64,000 nt of DNA from Cladorhizidae sp. MBARI D1340-BT2 (GCA_028752905.1 JAQNBH010000004.1:37628336-37692335); one strand, 5' to 3'. Positions 32,575 to 45,459 are shown, counted from the stretch's first letter. The notes: generated from the letters alone by a model not told the origin. Numbers and translations: made by a program.

Positions 32575-32714
32575 GTCAGTACCTAGTGCCCCCAGGTGCC
32601 ACACCCCTATCCTTCATGTACCTAGATGAGACGCAGGAGACGACCACCTTTGAACACCACAACCACTCTCTCCTGGATACTCCCAAAGCTGATGCCACCA
32701 CAAATAATGGAGCA
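32575..32714 (+). CDS. Coiled-coil gene, exon 10 (residues 578-624)
   Basis: Acceptor CTTCCATAG and donor GCA|GTAAGT. Two bases complete the Gly codon from exon 9. Reads QYLVPPGATPLSFMYLDETQ, then His/Thr-rich FEHHNHSLLDTPKA. Not coiled coil; a polar linker. Confidence 0.8.
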
Positions 32715-33185
32715 GTAAGTATATTGCTGTTGTTATTACTACCTCCACCAATGAGGTTTATGCTTCCAACTCAGTTTGTCTGACTGTTCATAGAATTACA
32801 CAAAAACTTGCTGATTGATTTTTCATGAAATTTTAGCGAAAGGTTAGGCATGGGTCATGGTCCAAACCATTACACTTTGGTGATGATTTAGGTTTGCTAG
32901 AAGTAGAAGTCACCATCGCCAGAAGAGGCATGCCACTTGGCGGCGTTGATGGCCATTTTGTTTAGGTCTACCTGCGCATGTTAGTTTTGCATTACAAGGC
33001 TAGCGCACAAATGATGCAGCATGGTGACAATCAGTTACACTAGCTAATTAGAGCTCACTTAACGCAAGCAGTTTGCTAGCGAGGCCAGATTCCCTCGGAG
33101 CCACTTTCTTTGTTGACAACCATCGTTCTGTTCAGAATGAGAAAAATTGTTGGGAGTGGCAGAGGTTTGTAATATCTGATTGCTC
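32715..33185. other. Intron 10, no recognised feature
   Basis: Unique sequence; nothing recognisable on either strand. Confidence 0.5.
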
Positions 33186-33187
33186 TT

Positions 33188-33279
33188 GTAATTATTATTA
33201 TTATTATATTATTATTATCATCATCAACGTCGTCGTCGTCGTCATCATCATCATCATCATCACATCATCATCATCATTA

Positions 33280-33317
<38 letters not shown>

Positions 33318-33324
33318 TATTATT

Positions 33325-33378
<54 letters not shown>

Positions 33379-33430
33379 TTATTATTGTTAATTATTATTA
33401 TTATTGTTAGTATTATTATTATATAATAAT
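33188..33430 (+). repeat. Trinucleotide microsatellite (TTA/TCA/ATG) (intron 10)
   Basis: Runs of ATT, CATCAT, CGTCGT and an uninterrupted (ATG) run of about 18 units at 33325-33378. The repetitive Met/Tyr/Ile frame 33073-33426 is an artefact. Confidence 0.95.
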
Positions 33431-33975
33431 GTGTGCCTGTGTGTCACACTACTGAGCATGCACAGTAAAATACTAGCAACTTACGTTAACCTGAGAAATG
33501 CCGCAAGTGCGAGATAGAGCCTCAGCAGCAGCAGAGACAGATGCAGACTGAGGATCGTCTTGATGAAAATGTAGAGAATGTATCAGCATATCCATTTGGG
33601 GAGAGGGGGGGAGACAAGAACATTGTTACCTCGCGAAAGAAACCCCCGGAGAGAGGTGAACAGAGAAATATGGAACTACCGAGAAGAAGTACCAGTGAAA
33701 GTCCAACTAGCGAGAAGAAGTACCAGTGAAAGTCCTTGCAATGCAAAGTTTACCTTGGGCCAATGTCGCCACTGTACCAGTGTTGTGATGCTTTAAGGTT
33801 TAATATGGAGGCCTGAACTGCTGCCACAATGGCAGGATTAGTCTAGCACCTGCTGGGTATCCACAAACACCCACTGCAAGAACTTGTTTGGAAGCACTCA
33901 GCAAAGGAACAATTTTCAACCAAACTTAAGGAAATGAAGCATGGAGCATACCCAGCATTTACTCCTGGGAGAGTG
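33431..33975. other. Intron 10, unassigned small ORF region
   Basis: A 62-codon frame at 33541-33729 begins MQTEDRLDENVENVSAYPFG and is hydrophilic. Near 33689-33735 a 27-bp stretch (GAGAAGAAGTACCAGTGAAA) is duplicated. No splice sites tie it to the host gene and no family is recognised. Confidence 0.35.
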
Positions 33976-33979
33976 ACAT

Positions 33980-34945
33980 AATTATCGCTACAATGGTCCA
34001 CCCTATTAGTGACGTATCTCTACAATGGTCCACCCTATTAGTGACATATCGCTACAATGGTCCATCCTATTAGTGACGTATCTCTACAATGGTCCACCCT
34101 ATTAGTGACGTATCTCTACAATGGTCCATCCTATTAGTGACATATCGCTACAATGGTCCATCCTATTAGTGATACAGCGCTACAATGGTCCACCCTATTA
34201 GTGACGTATCTCTACAATGGTCCACCCTATTAGTGACATATCGCTACAATGGTCCACCCTATTAGTGACATATCGCTACAATGGTCCACCCTATTAGTGA
34301 CATATCACTACAATGGTCCACCCTATTAGTGACATATCGCTACAATGGTCTACCCTATTAGTGATGCAGCGCTACAATGATCCACCCTATTAGTGACATA
34401 TCGCTACAATGGTCCATCCTATTAGTGACGTATCTCTACAATGGTCCACCCTATTAGTGACATATCGCTACAATGGTCCATCCTATTAGTGACGTATCTC
34501 TACAATGGTCCACCCTATTAGTGATGCAGCGCTACAATGATCCACCCTATTAGTGACGTATCTCTAAAATGGTCCACCCTATTAGTGACATATCACTACA
34601 ATGGTCCACCCTATTAGTGACATATCGCTACAATGGTCTACCCTATTAGTGATGCAGCGCTACAATGATCCACCCTATTAGTGACATATCGCTACAATGG
34701 TCCATCCTATTAGTGACGTATCTCTACAATGGTCCACCCTATTAGTGACATATCGCTACAATGGTCCATCCTATTAGTGACGTATCTCTACAATGGTCCA
34801 CCCTATTAGTGATGCAGCGCTACAATGGTCCACCCTATTAGTGACGTATCTCTAAAATGGTCCACCCTATTAGTGACGTATCTCTACAATGGTCCACCCT
34901 ATTAGTGACGTATCTCTACAATGGTCCATCCTATTAGTCCTCCAA
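33980..34945 (+). repeat. Minisatellite, 32-bp unit (intron 10)
   Basis: Unit begins CTACAATGGTCCACCCTATT and continues AGTGACATATCG, about 30 copies. The variant ATGCAGCG recurs in ordered blocks (34370, 34524, 34650, 34811), showing segmental duplication within the array. Confidence 0.96.
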
Positions 34946-35264
34946 GCCAAACTGACGAGATCAAGCACTAAGGACCAGAATGGACACACTTTGAAATGCT
35001 AGATGCAGACTTGATGCTATGGTGGATATACACATCATGTTATATCAAACAAGTCCTTATGCTAAGAGAGCAAGTGAAGCCTGGCGTCAGGAAGACCAAA
35101 GGTGTTCGTGGCTCTCATCCACTTTCTGATATGCGAGACAATTGCTCTCTATATATATATACTTGCACTAGTCCTCGTTCCTTGTTCGTTTAAATTTAAA
35201 AAGAATGCCCGTGCTACTATTTAGAGCATCAGATGTGCCACACAGTGTAGTTCACATAATTTGA

Positions 35265-35540
35265 ATCCACTTTGCACAAATTTCCTTTATTTGTTGTGTG
35301 AAGTTAACCCCTTGCTGACTACAAATTTCTTTTATTTGTTGTGAAGTTAACCCCTTGCCGACTACAAATTTCCTTTATTTGTTGTGAAGTTAACCCCTTG
35401 TCGACTACAAATGTCCTTTATTTGTTGTGAAGTTAACCCCGTGCTGACTGCAAATTTCCTTTATTTGTTGTGTGAAGTTAACCCCTTGCCGACTACAAAT
35501 TTCCTTTATTTATTGTGTGCAAGTTAACCCCTTGCCGCAG
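35265..35540 (+). repeat. Tandem repeat, ~43-bp unit, six copies (intron 10)
   Basis: Unit contains AAGTTAACCCCTTGCCGACT followed by ACAAATTTCCTTTATTTG. Confidence 0.92.
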
Positions 35541-35693
35541 TACATAAGGCAGTATGTCTAATGCAAAAATTGGCACGTGCTATTAAAAGCTGTCCTATTA
35601 ATTGTATGTAGCCCTCAAAAAAAGGTAATTATGAAAAGAGTGCCATAAGTCGGATAGTAATTATTAATGATTGTTATCTCACCTTGCATGTAG

Positions 35694-35960
35694 GAACAAC
35701 ATTCACCTACTTGTTCTCCAGATGATCTCAGTATTTTCCCTCTGGATACTACTGTAACACAGGCTCAAGTCAGTATGTTTGATCTGGAGAGTTCAGGGTT
35801 CGACCTCAGCAGCACTGCTCTGGATGCCGCTGATGCTAATCAGTATCAAGAACTGGCAATATCATCAAGTTTGGATCCACAGTCCATCCGATTTAGCCTG
35901 TTTCGATTCCACGGTAGTGTTCGCCAACTTGCCAGGAACTATACGTCCACACTGGCTGAG
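35694..35960 (+). CDS. Coiled-coil gene, exon 11 (residues 625-713)
   Basis: Acceptor CTTGCATGTAG and donor GAG|GTATGA; 89 codons, phase 0-0. Reads EQHSPTCSPDDLSIFPLDTT, then an Asp/Ser-rich stretch, then RFSLFRFHGSVRQLARNY, which looks like the start of the next helical segment. A possible internal GTCAGT donor at 35770 exists, but the frame stays open through it. Confidence 0.85.
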
Positions 35961-36024
35961 GTATGAAGCTTTCTATCTATCTCAGTGTTGCTTGTGCGAC
36001 AGCTTAAAATGTGTCTCCATCTTA

Positions 36025-37735
36025 TGGGAGCATGCAATGCATCATGCAGTTCCCTTGCTCTGCAGTCTATATGGGGGCCATGCAATGCATCATGCAGTTC
36101 CCTTGCTCTGTAGTCTATATGGAGCCATGCAATGCATCATGCAGTTCCCTTGCTCTGTAGTCTATATGGAGCCATGCAATACATCATGCAGTTCCCTTGC
36201 TCTGTAGTCTATATGGGGCCATGCAGTTCCCTTGCTCTGTAGTCTATATGGGAGCCATGCAATACATCATGCAGTTCCCTTGCTCTGTAGTCTATATGGG
36301 AGCCATGCAATGCATCATGCAGTTCCCTTGCTCTGTAGTCTATATGGGAGCATGCCCTTGCTCTGCAGTCTATATGGGGCCACGCAATGCATCATGCAGT
36401 TCCCTTGCTCTGCAGTCTATATGGGGCCATGCAATGCATCATGCAGTTCCCATGCTCTGCAGTCTATATGGGAGCCATGCAATGCATCATACAGTTCCCT
36501 TGCTCTGTAGTCTATATGGGAGCATGCAATGCATCATACAGTTCCCTTGCTCTGCAGTCTATATGGGACCATGCAATGCATCATGCAGTTCCCTTGCTCT
36601 GCAGTCTATATGGGACCATGCAATGCATCATGCAGTTCCCTTGCTCTGCAGTCTATATGGGACCATGCAATGCATCATGCAGTTCCCTTGCTCTGTAGTC
36701 TATATGGGAGCATGCAATGCATCATGCAGTTCCCTTGCTCTGCAGTCTATATGGGGCCATGCAGTTCCCTTGCTCTGCAGTCTATATGGGACCATGCAAT
36801 GCATCATGCAGTTCCCTTGCTCTGCAGTCTATATGGGACCATGCAATGCATCATGCAGTTCCCTTGCTCTGTAGTCTATATGGGGCCACGCAATGCATCA
36901 TGCAGTTCCCTTGCTCTGTAGTCTATATGGGGCCACGCAATGCATCATGCAGTTCCCTTGCTCTGCAGTCTATATGGGAGCATGCAATGCATCATGCAGT
37001 TCCCTTGCTCTGCAGTCTATATGGGACCATGCAATGCATCATGCAGTTCCCTTGCTCTGCAGTCTATATGGGAGCATGCAATGCATCATGCAGTTCCCTT
37101 GCTCTGCAGTCTATATGGGGCCATGCAATGCATCATGCAGTTCCCTTGCTCTGCAGTCTATATGGGGCCATGCAGTTCCCATGCTCTGCAGTCTATATGG
37201 GACCATGCAATGCATCATGCAGTTCCCTTGCTCTGCAGTCTATATGGGAGCATGCAATGCATCATGCAGTTCCCTTGCTCTGCAGTCTATATGGGAGCAT
37301 GCAATGCATCATGCAGTTCCCTTGCTCTGTAGTCTATATGGGGCCATGCAGTTCCCATGCTCTGCAGTCTATATGGGACCATGCAATGCATCATGCAGTT
37401 CCCTTGCTCTGCCGTCTATATGGGAGCATGCAATGCATCATGCAGTTCCCTTGCTCTGCAGTCTATATGGGAGCATGCAATGCATCATGCAGTTCCCTTG
37501 CTCTGCAGTCTATATGGGAGCATGCAATGCATCATGCAGTTCCCTTGCTCTGTAGTCTATATGGGGCCATGCAGTTCCCATGCTCTGCAGTCTATATGGG
37601 AGCATGCAATGCATCATGCAGTTCCCTTGCTCTGCAGTCTATATGGGGCCACGCAATGCATCATGCAGTTCCCTTGCTCTGCAGTCTATATGGGGCCATG
37701 CAATGCATCATGCAGTTCCCTTGCTCTGCAGTCTA
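36025..37735 (+). repeat. Minisatellite, 46/47-bp unit, ~1.7 kb (intron 11)
   Basis: Unit contains CATGCAATGCATCATGCAGT, then TCCCTTGCTCTGCAGTCTAT, then ATGGGA, about 38 copies. Short units lacking the AATGCATCATGCA part (for example 36222, 36757, 37169) are spread among full ones. Overlapping frames of up to 339 codons are artefacts. Every unit holds a TTGCTCTGCAG stretch that resembles a 3' splice site. Confidence 0.96.
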
Positions 37736-38027
37736 GCTTCTGGCCTTGGTTCTGGAATCTGAATCTTCCCATTCTTTTAATTGCGTTCAGCTTCTCCATG
37801 AGCTTCACACTTATTTTAACTCCGCCTCCCTCTAGAAAATACCCCCTTAAAATATTAGTGGGTTTGGGGGAGGAATGTTTGGAGCAGCTCTCTCTTGACA
37901 GCTGCACTCTCCTCTAGTCTAGAAGCTCTTGTATGACCTTTCGTGAATGGGCGGTCTTTGTTCGAGCCCTTGTGATTATCTCCTTATATGTCCTGTTGTG
38001 CCATGGGCAATTATTCTTTGCTGGCAG

Positions 38028-38147
38028 GTCATGAGACTTCAGGACGAGGGGGCGAGGCTGAGGGACAAGGAGGAGGAGTTACGGAGAGCTTTGTCTCTCC
38101 TTGAGCAGATGAAGGTGGAGTTGGCTGTCAAGACAGAGAGAACCAAG
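38028..38147 (+). CDS. Coiled-coil gene, exon 12 (residues 714-753)
   Basis: Acceptor TTTGCTGGCAG and donor AAG|GTGATA; 40 codons, phase 0-0. Reads VMRLQDEGARLRDKEEELRR and continues ALSLLEQMKVELAVKTERTK, a clear coiled coil. Confidence 0.88.
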
Positions 38148-38149
38148 GT

Positions 38150-39120
38150 GATAATTATGGGAGCATATCAATCAAGGGTTCTAATTGACATTGGGGTAAT
38201 TCCCAGTTTAATTTTTGCATTATGTACTTGGGTCTCCTATATCTTTATTCGGTGGGGGGGAGGTGGGTGCAATGTTTGTGGGGGGGGAGGGGGCATGCAA
38301 TGTTTGTGAGGGTGAAATGTGTTTTTTGGGGGGAGAAATGTTTGGCATATCAGATAATTTTCTAATGTTTCTATGCGTTCATGCTAATAATAGCATTATC
38401 ATCTGTATTATTGGGAGAGGGGGGAGGGTTTGTTTCTGTTACCGAGTGGGCCTTTTTCTGTGTGCGACTCTGAAGTACTACAGTGCATGTCTGGTGTCCT
38501 CAATATGGAAACATGTGACATGAGTTGTTGCCATGGTGCTATAAATATGTAATCTTCTCACTCCCTCTTTAAAAAAAATTCCCCCTCTTAACCAATTGAA
38601 CGCCGACTTTATTACTTTGTTGTAATAATTATACTTTTAGCTAAAACTTTTTTATTTTATTTTTGATTTATTTTATACTCAAACTTTTCAGAATGTAAAT
38701 GCGATAAGCTGGTATAAGGATCAGCTCTGTTGAAGTGAGCAAACAAAAGCTACTCAACGCTGCTGCGTTGCTATATGTCTACAACAAAATCTACAGCTAA
38801 ACCATCTATCAATATGGACTCAGAGTGCCTCCTTCCTCAAAGGTGAAGGAATTCAGAATGGATCCTCGTAAGCTTGTGGTGCTGAAGAACTTCCAGAAAC
38901 AGTAGCAAGACCGTTTATGAAGACAGTTGTGATCATCAACCTTTAAATTAAAAAAATGGAAAAAAAGTTTTAATTCTGCTTGCTTGCCCCGCCCAATCGT
39001 ATTTTAAATCAATAGAGTAGTCTATTGGGCATGTGCACAGGCACGTAATACTAATTAAAAAAATTCCTGGCGATGTTTCGAGTTTGCGCCATATGGTGCT
39101 AATGGTATTTACGGTTAATC
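38150..39120. other. Intron 12, dispersed repeat and G-rich patch
   Basis: G-rich patch at 38250-38340. A dispersed repeat at about 38711-38800 (GGTATAAGGATCAGCTCTG, ATGTCTACAAC) shares its order of motifs with 60490-60577. Nothing coding is recognised. Confidence 0.5.
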
Positions 39121-39124
39121 TTGA

Positions 39125-39262
39125 GCCATGTCCTATAGTGCCATGTCATGTAGCACTATGTCCTATAGTGCCATGTCCTGTAGTGTCATGTCCTGTAGTG
39201 TCATGTCCTGTAGTGCCATGTCCTGTAGTGCCATGTCCTGTAGTGCCATGTCCTACATATTT
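39125..39262 (+). repeat. Tandem repeat, 17-bp unit (intron 12)
   Basis: TGTCCTGTAGTGCCATG repeated about eight times. Confidence 0.93.
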
Positions 39263-39674
39263 TCATGTTCTGTAAAGGCATGACCAATCCCAAGATATCC
39301 CGCTCTATCGTGGCCCTGCCCCAGTCAGGTGGGAAACAACTTTGAGTTGGTGGTTGTCCTTGCAAGATCCCCCGGGGTGGCCCACCACGCCACAGGACAG
39401 ACAGGAAAATCCTGTCGAGTTTCTCCAAAACACGCTATATTCATGTGATGAAGCTAACTACTATCTGCTTGAGTGGCTTACCAAATGCTGACATGTTCTT
39501 GGCTCTTTTGATGACCCTTTACCATTTTATTTATCCAAATTGTAGGTGTCAATCATTATTTTTAAATAGTATTAACGGTTGTCTACAGTGATGGATCCAG
39601 GGCATATTGAAATGGGGGAGGGGAGTGGTTAAAATTTTGTAGACCCAGAGTATATACCTTGCATCAGAGAGAGT

Positions 39675-39780
39675 CAGTGTTCTATCTAGAAATTTCTATA
39701 TGAGGGAGAAACAAGAAATTTGTGCACCTTAACTAACTTAACCATGCAGGACAAGTTAAAAAAAAAAAAAAAAAATTGGG

Positions 39781-39814
<34 letters not shown>

Positions 39815-39837
39815 CTCCTCCAGTAGATAGAACCCTG
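39675..39837 (+). mobile_element. Small CAGKG-ended non-autonomous element with long poly-G
   Basis: Ends CAGTGTTCTATCTA and TAGATAGAACCCTG are inverted repeats. Flanks AGAGT and AGGGT are a probable 5-bp target duplication with one difference. The interior has about 19 A, then a G run of about 32. No coding capacity. Similar in size, end sequence and G-run to the family at 17003, 47488 and 51719, but with different terminal sequence. Confidence 0.6.
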
Positions 39838-40020
39838 AGGGTGTGGGATTAGGAGATGACATGTACATGCATATCACATATGAATATCACATATGAAAGG
39901 TCAAAGGAGTATTATAAGAGCAAAATTATTGAGATTTTAAAAATTTTGACAAGAAATTTTTTTAAGGATTTCTAAGTAAAATGAATACGTATTAGACTCG
40001 TGTTAGCAAATAAATCAATA

Positions 40021-43000
40021 ACTTCATTTATGTCCATAGCTACATCTTTATTTATGTCCATAGCTACATCTTTATTTAGCCAATAACTACATCTTTATTT
40101 ATGCCAATAGCTACATCTTTATTTATGCCAATAGCTACATCTTTATTTATGCCAGTAGCTACATCTTTATTTATGTCCATAGCTACATCTTTATTTAGCC
40201 AATAACTACATCTTTATTTATGCCAATAGCTACATCTTTATTTATGCCAATAGCTACATCTTTATTTATGCCAGTAGCTACATCTTTATTTATGTCAATA
40301 GCTACATCTTTATTTATGCCAATAGCTACATCTTTATTTATGCCAATAGCTACAATCTTTATTTATGCCAATAGCTACATCTTTATTTATGCCAATAGCT
40401 ACATCTTTATTTATGCCAATAGCTACATCTTTATTTATGCCAGTAGCTACATCTTTATTTATGTCAATAGCTACATCTTTATTTATGCCAATAGCTACAT
40501 CTTTATTTATGCCAATAGCTACATCTTTATTTAGCTACATCTTTATTTATGCCAATAGCTACATCTTTATTTATGCCAATAGCTACATCTTTATTTATGC
40601 CAGTAGCTACATCTTTATTTATGCCAATAGCTACATCTTTATTTAGCTACATCTTTATTTATGTCCATAGCTACATCTTTATTTATGTCAATAGCTACAT
40701 CTTTATTTATTGGCCAATAGCTACATCTTTATTTATGTCAATAGCTACATCTTTATTTATGCCAATAGCTACATCTTTATTTATGCCAATAGCTACATCT
40801 TTATTTATGTCAATAGCTACATCTTTATTTATGTCAATAGCTACATCTTTATTTATGCCAATAGCTACATCTTTATTTATGTCCATAGCCACATCTTTAT
40901 TTATGCCAATATCTTTATTTATGCCAATAGCTACATCTTTATTTATGCCAATAGCTACATCTTTATTTATGTCCATAGCTACATCTTTATTTATGCCAAT
41001 AACTACATCTTTATTTATGCCAATAGCTACATCTTTATTTATGCTAATAGCTACAATCTTTATTTATGCCAATAGCTACATCTTTATTTATGCCAATAGC
41101 TACATCTTTATTTATGCCAATAGCTACATCTTTATTTATGCCAGTAGCTACATCTTTATTTAGCCAATAGCTACATCTTTATTTATGTCCATAGCTACAT
41201 CTTTATTTATGCCAATAGCTACATCTTTATTTATGCCAATAGCTACATCTTTATTTAGCTACATCTTTATTTATGCCAATAGCTACATCTTTATTTATGC
41301 CAATAACTACATCTTTATTAAATGCTAATAGCCACATCTTTATTTATGCCAATAGCTACATCTTTATTTATGCCAATAGCTACAATCTTTATTTATGCCA
41401 ATAGCTACATCTTTATTTATGCCAATAGCTACATCTTTATTTATGCCAATAGCTACATCTTTATTTATGCCAATAGCTACATCTTTATTTATGCCAATAG
41501 CTACATCTTTATTTATGCCAATAGCTACATCTTTATTTAGCTACATCTTTATTTATGCCAATAGCTACATCTTTATTTATGCCAATAGCTAATCTTTATT
41601 TATGCCAGTAGCTACATCTTTATTTAGCTACATCTTTATTTATGTCCATAGCTACATCTTTATTTAGCCAATAACTACATCTTTATTTATGCCAATAGCT
41701 ACATCTTTATTTATGCCAATAGCTACAATCTTTATTTATGCCAATAGCTACAATCTTTATTTATGCCAATAGCTACATCTTTATTTATGCCAATAGCTAC
41801 ATCTTTATTTATGTCCATAGCTACATCTTTATTTAGCCAATAACTACATCTTTATTTATGCCAATAGCTACATCTTTATTTATGCCAATAGCTACAATCT
41901 TTATTTATGCCAATAGCTACATCTTTATTTATGCCAATAGCTACATCTTTATTTATGCCAATAGCTACATCTTTATTTATGCCAGTAGCTACATCTTTAT
42001 TTATGTCAATAGCTACATCTTTATTTATGCCAATAGCTCACATCTTTATTTATGCCAATAGCTACATCTTTATTTAGCTACATCTTTATTTATGCCAATA
42101 GCTACATCTTTATTTATGCCAATAACTACATCTTTATTTATGCCAATAGCTACATCTTTATTTATGCTAATAGCTACATCTTTATTTATGCCAATAGCTA
42201 CATCTTTATTTATGCCAATAACTACATCTTTATTAAATGCTAATAGCTACATCTTTATTTATGTCCATAGCTACATCTTTATTTATGCCAATAACTACAT
42301 CTTTATTTATGCCAATAGCTACATCTTTATTTATGCTAATAGCTACATCTTTATTTATGCCAATAGCTACATCTTTATTTATGCCAATAACTACATCTTT
42401 ATTAAATGCTAATAGCTACATCTTTATTTATGCCAATAGCTGCATCTTTATTGATGTCCATAGCTACATCTTTATTTATGCCAATAACTACATCTTTATT
42501 TATGCCAATAGCTACAATCTTTATTTATGCCAATAGCTACATCTTTATTTATGCCAATAGCTACATCTTTATTTAGCTACATCTTTATTTATGCCAATAG
42601 CTACATCTTTATTTATGCCAATAACTACATCTTTATTAAATGCTAATAGCCACATCTTTATTTATGCCAATAGCTACATCTTTATTTATGCCAATAGCTA
42701 CAATCTTTATTTATGCCAATAGCTACATCTTTATTTATGCCAATAGCTACATCTTTATTTATGCCAATAGCTACATCTTTATTTATGCCAGTAGCTACAT
42801 CTTTATTTATGTCAATAGCTACATCTTTATTTGTGTCCATAGCCACATCTTTATTTATGCCAATAGCTACATCTTTATTTATGCCAATAGCTACATCTTT
42901 ATTTATGCCAATAGCTACATCTTTATTTAGCTACATCTTTATTTATGCCAATAGCTACATCTTTATTTATGCCAATAGCTACATCTTTATTTATGCCAGT

Positions 43001-44072
43001 AGCTACATCTTTATTTATGCCAATAGCTACATCTTTATTTAGCTACATCTTTATTTATGTCCATAGCTACATCTTTATTTATGTCCATAGCTACATCTTT
43101 ATTTAGCCAATAACTACATCTTTATTTATGCCAATAGCTACATCTTTATTTATGCCAATAGCTACAATCTTTATTTATGCCAATAGCTACATCTTTATTT
43201 ATGTCCATAGCTACATCTTTATTTAGCCAATAACTACATCTTTATTTATGCCAATAGCTACATCTTTATTTATGCCAATAGCTACAATCTTTATTTATGC
43301 CAATAGCTACATCTTTATTTATGCCAATAGCTACATCTTTATTTATGCCAATAGCTACATCTTTATTTATGCCAGTAGCTACATCTTTATTTATGTCAAT
43401 AGCTACATCTTTATTTATGCCAATAGCTACATCTTTATTTATGCCAATAGCTACATCTTTATTTAGCTACATCTTTATTTATGCCAATAGCTACATCTTT
43501 ATTTATGCCAATAACTACATCTTTATTTATGCCAATAGCTACATCTTTATTTATGCTAATAGCTACATCTTTATTTATGCCAATAGCTACATCTTTATTT
43601 ATGCCAATAACTACATCTTTATTAAATGCTAATAGCTACATCTTTATTTATGTCCATAGCTACATCTTTATTTATGCCAATAACTACATCTTTATTTATG
43701 CCAATAGCTACAATCTTTATTTATGCCAATAGCTACATCTTTATTTATGCCAATAGCTACATCTTTATTTATGCCAATAGCTACATCTTTAGTTATGCCA
43801 ATAGCTACATCTTTATTTATGTCCATAGCCACATCTTTATTTATGGCAATAGCTACATCTTTATTTATGCCAATAGCTACATCTTTATTTATGCCAATAG
43901 CTACATCTTTATTTATCCGCCAATAGCTACAATCTTTATTTATGCCAATAGCCACATCTTTAATAGCTACAATCTTTATTTATGCCAATAGCTACATCTT
44001 TGTTTATGTCCATAGCTACATCTTTATTTATGCCAATAGCTAGATCTTTATTTATGCCAATAGCCACATCTC
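40021..44072 (+). repeat. Minisatellite, 24-bp unit, ~4 kb (intron 12)
   Basis: Unit begins ATAGCTACATCTTTATTTAT and continues GCCA, about 165 copies. Short units (TTTAGCTACATC) and a TTATTAAATGCTAATAG variant (41318, 42233, 42409, 42635, 43621) recur in ordered blocks of 1.3-1.4 kb. Frames up to 204 codons on both strands are artefacts of the 24-bp period. Confidence 0.97.
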
Positions 44073-44214
44073 CTGGATCCACCCATGACTCCAACTGGTT
44101 GCCATCTGCAGTATTGCGGTCGTGTGTGACCAGGTGTCCTGTATTGTATATCTGTCACATTCCTAAGGTTTATATGGGCTAGTATGGGCTAGGAAGTAAG
44201 GATGCTATGTAAAG

Positions 44215-44490
44215 TGGCTGGAGCTAGGCTAGATACTGGATTAGGGCTGGAGCTAGGGCTAGGGGAAGTCTGTGGTTAGGGCTGGAGCTAGGGCAAGTCT
44301 GTGATTAGGGCTGGAGCTAGGGCAAGGGGAAGTCTGGGATTAGGGCTTGGGAGGGCTAGGGTAAGTCTGGGATTAGGGCTGGAGTTAGGGCTAGTCTGGG
44401 ATTAGGGCTTGGGAGGGCTAGGGTAAGTCTGGGATTAGGGCTGGAGCTAGTGCTAGGGTAAGTCTGGGATTAGGGCTGGTGGATTAGAGG
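44215..44490 (+). repeat. Degenerate TTAGGG/CTAGGG-like repeat (intron 12)
   Basis: Units of GGATTAGGGCTGGAGCTAGG and GGTAAGTCTGG type, about nine copies. It is the G-rich strand counterpart of the CCCTAR arrays elsewhere in this gene. Confidence 0.85.
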
Positions 44491-44950
44491 CTAAGCTTAT
44501 GAGGACAGCCCCTGCCGCCTTCCCATGAGGCATGCCTGCTGAAGTTACGACACAAACTCTGCAGTGGTGGCAGTGAGCAGTTGTGAAACATTTTATACTC
44601 CTGTTGCTGAGCACCCTGCTTCCTACCCCAACCTACTACTTCATAGGCCGTGGGGGCGATTTACCTGTGAAGTAGCGGCTGCTAAAAGACGGGACCAACA
44701 ATGGCCAGAAGTGCTCTGCAAATGAGCATCACGAAGCTTGCCAGGAAAAACTAAGGACCACTTTAGCCAATCATAAGTGCAGTTGTGTAGTGTTTTTTCA
44801 AAGACTTGGCTTTTCTGGAGAAGTAGATGCGTGAGCATAACTGATTATTGATTTTTATGACATTGAGACCAGCGCTTCACAGCAACGCGGCATAAGGACG
44901 AAGGATGGTTTGTCAATGATATAGGTGCTTAACAGCTTACTGTGTGCTAA
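44491..44950. other. Intron 12 end, no recognised feature
   Basis: Unique sequence. The minus-strand frame 44641-44838 has no recognised features. Confidence 0.5.
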
Positions 44951-44989
44951 ACATTGAGAGGCTTAACTACCAGAGTTTTCTATATGACT

Positions 44990-45348
44990 TCATATGATAT
45001 ATTCATTGCCTGTGGACGTGTATTTCCAGAGTTCTATATGATGTATTCACTGCTTGTGGATGTGTATTTCCACAGTTTTCTATATGATGTATTCATTGCT
45101 TGTGGATGTGTATTTCCAGAGTATTCTATAGATGTATTCATTGCCTGTGAACGTGTATTTCCAGAGTTTTCTATATGATGTATTCATTGCCTGTGGACGT
45201 GTATTTCCAGAGTTTTCTATATGATGTATTCATTGCCTGTGAACGTGTATTTCCAGAGTTTTCTATATGATGTATTCATTGCCTGTGGATGTGTATTTCC
45301 AGAGTTTTCTATATGATGTATTCATTGCCTGTGGACGTGTATTTCCAG
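44990..45348 (+). repeat. Minisatellite, ~46-bp unit carrying the exon 13 splice acceptor
   Basis: Unit begins AGTTTTCTATATGATGTATT and continues CATTGCCTGTGGACGTG, then TATTTCCAG, about eight copies. The TATTTCCAG of the last unit is the acceptor of exon 13, and earlier units carry the same acceptor-like sequence. Since 46 is not divisible by three, use of an upstream copy would shift the frame. Confidence 0.9.
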
Positions 45349-45456
45349 AGTTTAGAAGCTGCGGCCATTGTAAGCAGCGAATTGGCCAAGGAAACAGAGA
45401 ACCTGGTGAAGCACTTCAGAAGCATGGAGGAAGAGAAGGCCTCCCTTGAGAACAAG
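45349..45456 (+). CDS. Coiled-coil gene, exon 13 (residues 754-789)
   Basis: Acceptor GTATTTCCAG, donor AAG|GTGCTT, 36 codons, phase 0-0. Reads SLEAAAIVSSELAKETENLV, ending EEEKASLENK. Coiled coil. Confidence 0.85.
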
Positions 45457-45459
45457 GTG

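Noticed and set aside
32114..32629. Tyr/Ile/Cys-rich overlapping frames suggesting a membrane protein
   Set aside because: They are translations of a TATATG/CATATAC microsatellite. Only 32575-32714 within the last frame is a supported exon.
36197..37917. Cys-rich open frames of up to 339 codons
   Set aside because: They read a 46/47-bp minisatellite. The frame changes arise from unit length, and the exon model of the host gene does not use them.
40021..44072. Regular 24-bp repetition resembling a CRISPR array
   Set aside because: Units are contiguous with no unique spacers, the setting is an intron of a spliced gene, and no cas-like genes are present. It is a minisatellite.
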